64,000 bases of DNA from Dipetalonema caudispina (lineage: Eukaryota; Nematoda; Chromadorea; Rhabditida; Onchocercidae), in contig JABVXV010000302.1 of assembly GCA_013365325.1 (NCBI GenBank), positions 1-64,000 of the forward strand. Direction: 5' to 3'. Under the pieces are notes generated by a model. The model had not been told where the DNA came from. It ran no database searches and saw only the letters and a list, made by a program, of their open reading frames with translations. The position numbers and the translations under genes are program-made. This document shows, piece by piece, positions 24,576 to 37,191 of the stretch (its first letter is position 1; each line of letters opens with the position of its first letter).

Positions 24576-26042
24576 TTTCAGTACTTTTTTTTGAAGACTT
24601 TTATTTAATGATGTAATGGAATACTGACCGATACCGATGTGTGCAAAGATTCAATTCCGCGGCAACCTTGCACATTAAAATGTCATAATTCGATCTTGTA
24701 TAAAAGTGGTGAACTTATTTTTATTCACTGAAAATTCTTTCGCCAGTTCTAGAAGTAAACACTTCGTGTAATGTTATCCATTATTTGCAAATATGCTTTT
24801 TATATCCGCTTTTCAAACAAGTTATCATCTTAAGATTTCTTTTGCATTCTCCCTCTTGGTTAGAACTGATTTTATCGTACAATATGTATTATGCTTCCAC
24901 TGTGCTGTATGATAAATTTTTTTCTTAAAGTCACTATTAACGCGGATTAACTTGCAGACAGGAAGGACGAAGAAAATTGCGCACTTCTTAGAATTGTCTG
25001 CTTGATATAAGGTAATTTCGTGATCTTTCAAGAATTGTTAGTTGAGGTGCCATTTGTTCATGAAAGCAAGGAAATCTGTAGTGGGTTAGTTCCCCATGTT
25101 AAATTGCGCAGTCAAGATCTAATTCCTTTTTGCTCTCCAATATATTTTTCAAAAGTGGCTACGGAAGGAAATCAAATAGTCAAAAGAAGTACGGGAATCT
25201 AAAAATTTTCCAAACATGCAGAACCAGTGCATTATCACCATCGTCTGGACCAAAACCAACCGACTTTTTAGCATATCGCAGACAATCAAATTGGGTGGGA
25301 TGAAGTAAATGCGGTGATACATCCTTCCGCATATATTTCCAGGTTAATTCTGAGAGAATGAGTGAAATTTAAACCGAAAAACTGCACTAACAAAAAAAAA
25401 AAAAACATTACAGAGATGAATGGAGGGGCATAGTTGAACAAAACATGATGATTAATTAATGCAACAATATAAATCAAAACGACCAAAGAATTTTTGATGA
25501 CAGTTTATGAATAGGGAAAGAATATGCATGTATAATAGATTTGTGTAGGAGATCTGTTTGATACGATGCTACTTCAATTCGTCATTAACACCATCATCAT
25601 TTGTACAAAAGATTTTCGCTTCTGAGAAAAATAAAAATCTGATGACTGAAAAAATACTTCGTTCAACAGATAGTTGGTGTTTGGCGACTCAATAAACTGG
25701 TCGCTAAACAAATGAGATATCATTGTTAGACTTATAAGCAAGTACATAATAAAAAAGCTAGATACAACTCCATATAAATATTTAAATATTTTTGAAAAAC
25801 CTCATTTGTGAAACAAATTGAATTTTTTTAAGCGAATAAACCCAAGAAGGACGACGAATAAACATACAGTAAACTCCGCACAACTATTTATAAAAAAGGC
25901 GGAAAGGACAGCTCAAATTTTGTTACGCTAAAAAATTGGTAATGCATTGTTTGAAAAAAATTTTTGCTGAAGTAACTAAAAATCCACAAGCAGATATACG
26001 AACTGAAGGAAGGAGCAACACGTCGCTTTTTTTTTTCTTTGT
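24576..26042. other. Convergent 3' region between dvc-1 and xpo-1
   Basis: No supported gene. This 1.5 kb gap must hold the 3' UTRs of both convergent genes. An open stretch at 25020-25202 on the plus strand has some protein-like composition, but no splice support or recognised family. Confidence 0.6.
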
Positions 26043-29000
26043 TTATTTCATCGAATCATCGTCAGCGATCTCGTGTGGATTCAACATACCAGGAACCTAA
26101 AATATAAGGAAAATTTTATTATAAAGAATTGGAAAGAAAGTAACGAATGACTGCTTATGTAATTGAAACTATTTTCTTCATTTTAGATTTCAAAATTCAT
26201 AAAGAGGCCTTTGTTACCTCTTTCTTTGCATTCTGGACGTTCTGAATCTCTTGTTCACGCTCTTCAATGAATAAATCAGATGTATCTTCCCCAACTCTTT
26301 CCTTTAAAAGATAGAAACAAATGAAAAATCTAGAACAGAAGAAAACTGTAATGATCAGCTTTCGAATACAAAAAATATTAATCCATCCTAATGCAACATC
26401 ATAGGAAACAGTAGAAAATGCTCCACAACTTTTTAGAAAAATAACAGCACTTTAGTAATCCATTCCAAATCAAACCTTTTTACACAATAAAACTCAAAGG
26501 CACGTTTAAATCATGCGCCATAAGTGATAAACATGATAAAATGAAAAGTTCACCTTGATTTGGACCAAGAAATCACGCAAATGATTCTTCATTTTCACTG
26601 AATCGATATTGAAAGAGAAAAAGCCTTTCACTGTGACACGGATTTGATCTCTAAAAACAGTGTGAAACAGGATCAAATTGTCAAGTGTTCAAAGAAAATA
26701 GCCTGAAATGATGAAGGAGATTCAGCCCACTGCTCAACATATCACGCGAATGATACCAAAAGAAGAAAATACAAACTTACGGCGTCAGATTGTCGAATGC
26801 TTGAGCAAAAGTTTCGCTGATATGCATGTAAATATAATCGATGTTTGACTGAGGAGGATTCAGTTGCTCAGTGATGGAGATTTCGGCTGCATAAAATAAT
26901 GTGCACAAAATATCAGCATAGCACGATAAGCCTGCAAAGAAAAAAGTTGCAAAGTGAACCGGATTTTATGCTATTTTATTGAAATTATTAATGTTTATCA
27001 TTATTGTTACCGTTTACTATTAGTACTTTTGTTTTATTATTATACCTATTATCTGTAATTACTATTACGCCAAATATATTGAGAGTTGGAGCAATAATAT
27101 CAATGTTAGAATAATAACAACGATAATAAAGAATGATATGTAAGATGTATAGAACAGCGATATGCTTCATTACCAAAATAGAAAGATGTATAGAACAGCG
27201 ATATGCTTCATTACCAAAATAGATTTCAAGTAACTTTCAAAGACAGTGTTAAAAAGTGATAGAAATTGTAATCACTAAAATAAATATAGCTAAAGAGTTC
27301 TCCAACTATCCTTACTTACCAAGAATTTTGATTTGATTACTATCAGTGACAACGGTTAACACATGGACGAGTATTTCCATGAAAAAGTGTTTGTAGAAAG
27401 TTTGTGCCCGCTCTTTATCTCTATGCACGCCAAACTGTGTAAGCATATCCTTCAGGATGTCCAAACCTATAACACAGAATGCTTCCTTTTATTTACTTGA
27501 CTGTTACAAAAAATGTTCTGGCTAAGTAAGTATTCTGGTTTAGTCATTACAAATTTGAGAGAAAAATCTGACAAAAAGACACCGATCTCTGCAACATTTC
27601 TCATAGTATGTTTGAAAGCCCAAACAACAGCGTCCACAATCAAACGGAAATGTTCCGGGGGTAGTGATATCAGCACATCGAAGCATTCATGATTTAAAGC
27701 TTGTAGAAGACTGAAAAAGTTCAGGCGATGTTCCGGATACTCCTCCATATCGCGGTTGATCATCTCCAGAGTACAAGTAAAGACAGCATCCAGTATACGG
27801 ATAACTTCCGGATTAATTGATGACTACAAAGAAAAAAATTCAAATTTATTGCAGCATATACAACGGATTTTCATATCACCGCATGTAGAAAATCTAACAC
27901 TTAAAGCATCTGCCTTCTTGCTTTTAGTCTCTGCAGCAGATATATAGGATAAAAATGTCATGGACTCCCGGCAACCAAAAACTCAGAGACTAAAAAAATC
28001 AATCACAATCAACATACCTGTAGTTGCGAAACGACAATAGAGAGTAATGAAAGGACTTTTGGTTCACGAGCTGCTGAACAATTCCGTTGATAATCAAAAA
28101 GAACAGCATCGAACAACGGAGGAACAAAATTTTCCAGTATAACCTGAAATTCAGTTTCCTTCAAAATCTATCATACATACAGAGAAACCTCCAGTAGTCA
28201 ACCGTAAAAGTTGAGTCTTTCTTTAACCTTAGTTGTTAAGAATATAGCTCAGGATAAAACCATTGACTGCGAGCCATCGATCTCATCTACTGTATCAATT
28301 CGCAATATTTTCGTTCTGTTGTTTCCAGTAAGAAATCTTACATTTGCATCCTGTGTTTTACCAACCCATGTTGAAATAAGTGTCAATATTTCACGTTTAA
28401 CAGCTCTCATCTGTTTCAGCAAAGGCTGCTTGAGAATCTCTTCACCTGATTGTGCCACCAAACCACTGATATTTTCCGAAGTAACTTTGTAAACATTCAA
28501 CATATCCAGATAAATTTTTGAAAGCTAAAAATTTGAAATATTATATTATAAGAAATGATTTATCTGGAATACTCCGAAATTTTCAAGGAAAAATTAAAAT
28601 CGACGAACCTGACAAATAAAAGGCTCTCCAATCGACCGACAAGCAGCAACATTTGTTTTCAGGATATTTACAATATTCTTGACAACTTCTTGTTCTTTCA
28701 TTACATTAATGTCCTGAAATTCATGACTTTTACCCATTTTCTCCTATTACAATATTCAGGGCAATAAAAGCCACTTTAATCTGACCACTACTAAAACTCT
28801 TTCTCCGAATCATTTCAAACACACATTAAGTAGAGTGTAACACGAAAGATCCCCTATAAAGCTACCGGAAGGCTAAGTTGCCAGAGATGTCCTGGAATTA
28901 AGCGAGTACACAGTAAGATATATTTCTAGATTCGATATTCCATTTCCTGTTTCTTAGGCACTATACGGCATGTACCATATTTCTATCAATTATGGATTCA

Positions 29001-32000
29001 TATATAGCAAAAGGATATGTAACTTCTCTCGCATGAGACACTTTTTATCCATTACGAAATAATAAAAACAAAAAGAATTCATAATCTCAAAAAAAAGCTT
29101 TTAACCTGACTGGCATGTGAAATAATTTCTTCCCAAATTGAATTTGGTAGCTGCATTAGGCGTTCAATAAGGCTTTCACGAATAGCCGGATCAGTTTGTG
29201 CCGATATAAGACAACCAACAGCTTCGTAAAACACGTGGACTTGTTGCGGAGATAAGTCACAAATGATCGAATTAAGCCCACCCAAAATCTCATCAATAAA
29301 TGGACCTGTTTCACCTGCTTGGGTCTAAAATTTCAACATGCGACGATTTTTCACGACACAGTACACAAATTAAAGAGTTAGCAATGATCTCCATGAATTA
29401 CTTGGATTTACCAAGCAACTAAAAACGATTTCCTTATAATATTGACACGATATTATCAATTAAATCACGCTTTACCAAGGTACGTGTTCCTTCCAACTTT
29501 TTTTTAAAAACCTAACATGGAAGGGTGGAGCAGTCGAACATCAGAACCGTAATCATTAAAAAACAAAAATTACTATCAGCGGAATAATTCATTTCAAACT
29601 AAATACTCTCAAGTGCTCAATAAATTCATTAAGCAGAAAGAAATTCGAATAAATTCATGCCTAACGAATTCCTTTAGATTTAGATTCATTTCTCTATTGT
29701 TAAAAATCTATAAGCTCAAAAGAATCATACCAGAACAAAATGACGTTTGCATTTATGAGCTACTTTAATGAACGTATCACAAGCCATATCTTGCACTCCT
29801 TCATGTGTTTCGTGCATAAATTCGAAAAGCTTGTTGATAACAGTTTTTAAGAATTTCCAATGTGCTCGAAGAAAACGTGGATACTGTCCGACGACATACA
29901 TTATATTCGATGCGATCACCGATTTGTTGTCTTTACCGCGTTTCTGCTCACATAATCCGAGTAAATCTGCAGAAGAACTTTATTGCTTATGAATATTACC
30001 CTTGACTACCGCATATTTTAAATGTGCATTAGCCTGAAACTTTTGTAGGGAAAGAGTTAAGGATACCTCTGATTACTCCTACTAGGAAACGTTTTTCATC
30101 CTCCTCCATCATTGCGCCACTGATTGAACCTATTGCCCAGCAAAGCTAAAATAAAATTCATTTATTTATATAAGAAAATCAAAAGCCACACAGCTATTCA
30201 TTAAGTTGTACGGAGGATATAATCACACTGCGGTAAGTATAAAAATACATATTACCGTATTCAGATTTTTCCACGACCACTCTTTGCCATTGACTTGATT
30301 TTGCAACTTTTCAGTCATTTTCATTTCAGTATCCTTGTAGTCAAGATGAGTTAGGTAAACTGCAATTAATATTGAAAAGTTAATCTTCCACCTCCTTGTC
30401 TTGAAAATTAAAAAATAACCTTAGCAAGAAATTTGTAAGACATCACCCTTCCTCTAATCTTTTTCCTTTCTAAGTTGAAAAGCTCCATGGTAACATACAC
30501 ACCCAGTGTTTCCCTCATCGTTTTGTAAAGAGTAATTGAATCCGTATCTTTGATAAGTTCGCGCACTACTTCTCCTTGATCATTTTCAACGATAAGCACT
30601 TCTTCTGGTTTTGCCATTCTCGAGATCATTACTAGTCGTAACTGCAAGTATTAAGTGTAGCCCTAAAGCCGGATTACAAACAACAAACTGTAATTACCGC
30701 ATATATTTTCCAAAATGCTTTGTCCTGAAAATCGACTAAAAACCTTAAAAACAATCGATCTAGTGCGCATCTTGTTTTACGTATTACTTGATTACTTTAT
30801 GATATAGCTATGTAATGGATTACTTTCCAGTGAAAATGCTTACATACGGCTTTTGATAACTAGAAACTTGAAACAGAAAATTCCTTTGCTTAAAACCATA
30901 CCTCGGATAAAACGTTATTGTAAAGCAGACGTCGAGGAGGTTCTTGCTGTCCGACAAACATTGGAAACGCACTTATTATTGGACGATCAATCTGGAACGG
31001 GAATTCTCGATACAATTCCGCACAAAGCCAGTTCCAATAATCTAGACAAATTTTGAACACTTCGACATCATCAACCATACTTATCTTCAACAAATATTGC
31101 AGTGCCTGAAACAATATTTTATTAGAGATTAAAAAAAAAAGAAGTCGATAATTTAAATATTTGAACAAGAATAATAAGGTATGTTAGCCCTACACCGCCT
31201 AACCTTCCTTGTACAATGTTATCGTTTTATTTGAAAAAAATCTTACAATTGCAACTCTTTTTATTGGGAAGACTGAATAACAGAAGACATATTTTTCTCC
31301 ATTCGCTCCTAAAGTAACCAAAATGTTTGTATATAATTTACCATTTCGTGCGCGTTTTTCAGATCTAATTCGTCCGTTTTGTCACCAAAGACTTCAACAA
31401 GTTGAGAATTTTCTTTCAAAAATGTCCCCAAAAATTGTGCTAAATTGGCTATAAACTTTTGATCAGCATCGGTACCACGTCGATAAGCGTCAGAGAGATC
31501 AACTCCCGGATCGATTGTATTCATAATCTGTAATAACTCGACATTTTCAATGACCTTTATCGTTTAACACCCCTCAAACTACTGATGTTTGCGCAAGGAA
31601 CATAGTTCTGCAAAAGTCACAAATGCATGCAATTCCAACTGTTTATCACGCAATAACAAGTCCTGCCAATTTTTCGATTAACGTACAAAAGGGTTATTAA
31701 AACATAAGAAGTAGTCAAAGGAAAACAGGGAGGAAAGGGAATCAAAACATTATCTGTGGAATCGGATAAATGTTTCAATTTATCATGTGGTCAGGCACAG
31801 GCCGTCCAATAATCTTAATGAACTTTAATAAATGAGAACAAAATTAGCAAAAGAAAATTTTAATTTTAATTTGTTGGAAACGAAAACTTCACCTGCATCA
31901 TCGAATTTCTGAACAGCGATTTGACTTGATTTACATAAAGCGCATTTTGCTGCTCCATTTGTGCAACACTCAGCGATGCAATTTCACTCAAACACTGCAC

Positions 32001-34418
32001 CGTTATACAGCGAAACATTGCCACTCCGAGGAACTGAAAAAAGCAAGAGTATTCTTTAAGGATGCAATTTTGTATACAGTAAGTACATTAAGAGAATGGC
32101 ACTGACATCATCGCAGTATTTCTATACTTCTGCAAGATCTAAAAATTGATCAAAAAGTTTTCAACTTGACAACCAGGAAAAATTGAACAGTAAAACAGTA
32201 AGGAAAATAAAAAGGAAGAGAGCGGAAATATTACGAGTAAATTTGGTTTCATTGCTAACGAATTTTGTTCCACTATCAACAGCTGTAGCAGTAACTATCA
32301 AGGCATCATAGAACAGGAGTTAACTCCGTGTTTAGTTAAGTTAAATTTTAATAAGTTTCTTTTACCAAATTTTAAGAATAATTCAAGTAAATCTTTTACA
32401 GTAACTGAGAGATAAATCAACGTTAAGGAATTCACTGCAATGGTTGTCTAGTTGATTACCTCCTTATCTCGGAAAGCTACAAAATACATAGTCTCTACAG
32501 TAATGTTGCAACGATGCAAGATTCTCTTCGTTTGAATAAGTTCAAAATATATAGAAATAAGCACCTTTTTAGTAAGCAAATCGATCAAGCTCGTCTCGAA
32601 AATATAACCAATAGGAATCCAACTCATGAAGCGATGTAACGTATGCAGTGTTGCATCCACTAACGGTGCATTATCGGATGATTCCTAGGAAAAAATTTTT
32701 ATATCTCAGTAATTTTGAAATCAATTTTTCATGTTCAAAGTGGATGAAATCATTACCATAACTGTGTAACACAGATTGAAGACAGCCTGAAATTCGCTGC
32801 AAAATGTCTTCTTCAGATGATGAGCCTTAGCTTGAGTCATTTCACCATCAAAATCAAATACTTCTTCACTGAAATAATTGAAAGAGCTATCGATCAAAAG
32901 CATGTGATAATGAGGACGACCGCAGTAACCTTAAGGCATATTACAGCTAACATTTCAAATATAATACAGAAAATTATTCTAGATTTTGAAGAAGCTAGAA
33001 AAGATAATATAAAATATAAATGCTATATCATTTCTTCTTGTCGCAAACTACTTCTTTCGGGTTCTCTATTTCCGACTGCAAATATAAAAATAAATTTTTC
33101 ACCTCCATTTAAATTGCTCGATCCTAGTTTTCGTACCATAGTGCATGTGTGAATATAAATTCTGTTACCTGAGTAAACGCAAAATGATCATGTTATTCAA
33201 GCAAAGATTATCGTTCACTTTGCTAGCACCAACGATATCAGCCATAAATGTTGGCCAGTGTTTCGGCCACTCTTGTTTAACAATCTGGAGATACGAAAGG
33301 TCACAACGTTAGATAAATGAATATAAAAAACCGATAAAACTACTACAAAAAAGACAAAAAATGTATTATGTATATAAATGTATGCCCATATATGTATCTT
33401 GACCTGTACAAGAACCAAATTCAGTTTTTGAAGATACGTTTTAATTTGCGGACTTGCAATTTCCTCACTGCTAATCTTAATCACCAGCTCGACGATGAAC
33501 GATTTTATGCCTAAAATACACGATATGGTGGAATACGATGATTATGTACTGTAAATATTTCATGGGTATTTTTAAAATATTTACATATTCAATGATATAT
33601 TGAAATGCAGTTCACTTCAAACGCACATCCAAAATCTTATTCGACACTACATTACTTTAATTTCATTCTAACTAAGTATGCTGTTTCGATACAAAGCCAA
33701 TTCATGCAATCTTCCAATCGTATCGCTTAGTTTATTGAAATTAACACCGAATATGCCTCTTATGGTCATTTTTATCCACAACTACATGACTTTAGCAATC
33801 CCGTTCTAATATTTTTATTGCACAAGCATACAATTACCATCAACTTTCTGAATGGTAATTCATACCTTCACACTGCTCACGTGGTAATGATTTCCAACGG
33901 GTTTCAATCAACGATTCAAGTATTTGTAAAGCATAATATTTAGTTTCCATCAACTGACTGTACTCTAAAATACCATCAACACGTGTCCATGATGTATCCT
34001 TTTGTTTCAGTTCTGTAAGAATCTTTGATGCAAGTTGCTGAGTTTCACCTGTCGACTGATTCATTATATTCACAACCTGGAAATAACCTTCCGATTTCCT
34101 TCCTTTTATCATTAGCAAAAATCCAGAAGTTTGTTCGACAAATTTTATAGCTCAAGAAGCGAAGACGACAAGTAATGAGGTAAGAGGCATGGACAAGGGA
34201 AGTAATGAAGAGATAAGATTATGGATGAGAAACTAACAATAATGGTAGACAGACATAGTATGGTTAAAAAGAAGACTGAAAGCCCAAACTACGCACAGTG
34301 CAGCTAGGAAACACATTTAAAGAAAAAATACCTGATCAAGAAGTGGTATTTCGATTTTCTCGGATGACAGCAATGCTTCACCGGCTTTTTGCAAAGCCGC
34401 AACGGTCATCATTGTCAT
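26043..34418 (-). CDS. xpo-1: Exportin-1 / CRM1 nuclear export receptor (23 exons, 1082 aa)
   Basis: This is the karyopherin that exports leucine-rich-NES cargo with RanGTP. Exons (minus): 34418-34332, 34076-33866, 33510-33404, 33284-33169, 32868-32757, 32684-32565, 32033-31893, 31527-31342, 31105-30902, 30641-30503, 30359-30256, 30145-30067, 29966-29731, 29324-29106, 28713-28609, 28524-28342, 28143-28018, 27823-27583, 27466-27320, 26931-26781, 26650-26554, 26301-26218, 26096-26043. Every phase is consistent. Highly conserved CRM1 blocks are visible: [54 protein letters not shown], the [17 protein letters not shown] block and [12 protein letters not shown], with a C-terminal [10 protein letters not shown] tail. 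The importin-beta N-terminal domain lies about 40-110 and the CRM1 C-terminal domain about 700-1035. The length equals the family norm (human 1071). The NES-groove cysteine is C511 here. The start is the first Met of MTMMTV; an upstream in-frame Met exists but reads as poor coding sequence. Confidence 0.97.
27142..27223. repeat. Perfect 41-bp tandem duplication in an xpo-1 intron
   Basis: Two adjacent identical 41-bp units (each containing AGATGTATAGAACAGCGATA and ending in CCAAAATAGA) lie in the intron between exons 20 and 19 (26932-27319). Perfect identity points to a recent event or an assembly artefact. Confidence 0.92.
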
Positions 34419-37191
34419 ATTTTCATACACCGGAAGAACTGGATGATTCAACGCGTCAAAGGCTATTTCCGATGCCTGGTCGCACGTCCTGATCTTTCGA
34501 TCACTTTTCGCTTTCCAAAAAATATATATTTCACACTTGTAACACGCGCACACTCACTCAGACACACTCGCACGCACACAGTACACACGACACACACTGG
34601 TGACGAAGCTGTTAGCGCGTACTGAAATTATGGTTAATATTAATATAGGAAGAAAGGTGGAGATTGAACAACGCTAGGATCCAAACGTACGTTTAGTCAA
34701 TCACACAACAAGCAGAAATGAAACACTCTGAACATACTTTCATACTATCATTTATGCGCTATTATACTAACTAATACATCTTTCGTTGTTTTAGGAATCA
34801 TATTCAATCACTCAAATACTTTTTTGCAATGCATACTCAATCACTGATAGCTCAATTCATTTTTCTACACTACTTTTGTTCAATTATTTTTCCACACATA
34901 TCCGGTTTAGGATGGACAGGTTGAATTTGATAGATGATCTAATGAACTGGGAGACAACAGCTAAAACGGCCTAACCAATTTAAGCATTTCGTCCACTGGT
35001 TGCTAGGAAGCAGGCCTATTAACAACATACAAAAAGTCCGAACAAGATTTGGACAGAACCGCCTTCACGTAAAGTTATCTATCTAGCTTCAATACGTAAA
35101 CCATTTAAAAACTAACTCAAACCATCCAAAGCTATAGCAGGCAAACTGTACGATTTTGCATAAAAAAACAGATAAAATTCGAAAAAATCCTTTTCATAGT
35201 TCCATTTAGAAAGAAAAGAGGCTATGAAAGTAAGTTTAAATCAAACTTGGAGTTTTAAAAAAAAAAAAAAAAACACAAAAAAAACTTAGTGATACGAACC
35301 AGAGGTACAGAATTATTCGAGTCTATTGTCATGTGTCCTGTCAAAATTCTTATAAGTTTTTGTCGTTTCTCACCTAAACATTCTTTTCCACTATCTTTTT
35401 TTCTCTCCTTATAATTATACACAACCGTGATACAGAGTATTCGACTCAAACTTTTTTTTTGCATAATTTCGAACAATGATGTTATTTGTTCCTCTTTCCT
35501 CTTTTTCTTGTAACCAGAGACTGTTTCAGTACCAAGTTTTATCAGCGTTTTTCATAACAGACGTTATATTTTGCATTCATCCAATTCGAAAAACATTATT
35601 TGTATTCCAAAAACGTTACCTCACCATTTCTGAATTGATCCACTAGTCATACACATTTATCATTGCATTGTCAATACTCTTTAACACCACTACATTAATT
35701 AGACATGAGCAGTCTAACACTACATCAATACGTATTGTTCCATTCTTACATTTGCGCTAGGTAAAAATGTATAATAACATAAAAATAGAAACGAAAGAAA
35801 AAAATAGAAAGCCCAATGAATGAAACGCAAACATGCAACCCTTTTCAGCACGCAACACGCAAATGATATATCTCTTTTTGTGACTAAAAACATTTCCAAA
35901 TTAATAAACAGAATAATAAGTAAAGAGACATAATCATTTACTGTAATATCACGTAAACTACCACGTATACCCGTAAGCTCCTCACGTGACAACAATCCTA
36001 ACCCCACCAGACAATCACAATACAAAGTTCAATTTCAAATATACTGTGCTTCAACCATCGATTTATTCATGTAACGAAAAGTGTTGAGACGTTATGAAAA
36101 TTTGTATCTCACACAATTTGAAAGTTTTTCATTCTTTTGGATTGCTTGTTTTATTGTACTTGTTGATTAAGTCTTGGAATTTTCACCTGTGATTGTAATC
36201 CTTTTCAAAGTTTTGGTTTTTTTCCAGGTATTATTTGGTGCTTACTCGGGATGGACACATGGAAGCGATGTCGAAAGCAAATTAGTATGCTTTTTTTCTT
36301 TTTATACTGTTTAATATATCAATTCAAATCCCAGTCTAATGCTTTCCGAATCAGCTTATTCCTTTTATTTTTGAAGAAGATAATTAGACAATAATTTTGG
36401 AATCCACCATACAAATAAGGTCTAATAATGTTTCTTTTATTTGACTTGGTAATATTTACTTAGCAATTTATTCAGCTTAATTATGCGTAATTTTCTTTAC
36501 CAGACAAATATTTGCTGCTAGGTGTTCAGTAATTGCATTCATTTAAACCATTTATCTGTGCAAATACTCGAAGCGTATCAGTCGACCATCAAATTTAATG
36601 CGTATATTGAAAGCATCAATCCAAAGTATATTATTAAAATAGTATTAAAGAATTTCGACATTATCAAGTTCATAATGAAGTAGAAATTGAATAATAGATT
36701 AAAAATTGTTAGAGATACTTAAATACTACGTCTTCTTTATGCTTATCCGTATATTTCTTCCTACACCTAGGTTATTCGTTATCCTTTATTTATTAATGGA
36801 ATCTTTGCAGTATCGAAGCTTTTGCCGTTCACATTGTTCAGCCTACCCAGTGAATATTGCTCTTCACAACCGGATGCTTGCTTTACACCGGTATCTTTTG
36901 CTACTTTTTGTTTATTCCTGGTTAATTCATATATTTAAATACTTTTTTGTAATTAATGCTATAAGAGAGATCATTGAGACTTATGCTGTTTACATGTTTT
37001 TGTACATTTAATAACCGAATATGTATACAAATTTAAGGTAGGAAGATTTATATGGATTCATCTGATTCGTTTCAATTCCAGTGGATTCATATGATCTCTA
37101 AATTCTGAGTTTTCAAATCTAAGAAATCAGAATTTATAATAGAAAAATAACCTTAAGTTTTAACGTATGCTCTGACACTTCAAATCTCTAG
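34419..37191. promoter_or_regulatory. Divergent upstream region of xpo-1 and the GCP gene
   Basis: About 2.8 kb between two divergent start codons. It contains a CA/CGCACA-rich patch at 34545-34602 just upstream of xpo-1, a poly-A run near 35257-35272 and one exon-like minus-strand segment at 35940-36025 (see findings). No gene is confidently supported. Confidence 0.5.
37190..37191 (+). other. Splice or spliced-leader acceptor abutting the GCP start codon
   Basis: The sequence CAAATCTCTAG runs directly into ATG at 37192. The ATG opens the first recognisable GCP exon. Either a trans-spliced leader lands here, giving a zero-length UTR, or an upstream coding exon was missed. Confidence 0.45.

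Noticed and set aside
36231..36284. Possible upstream GCP exon behind a strong TTTTTTTCCAG acceptor
   Set aside because: It can be read open in one frame (VLFGAYSGWTHGSDVES) with a GTATGC donor, but shows no GCP similarity and has no start codon upstream.
36706..37011. 101-codon hydrophobic frame on the plus strand
   Set aside because: It looks membrane-like only because AT-rich DNA encodes Phe, Leu and Ile. No ATG start and no recognisable family.
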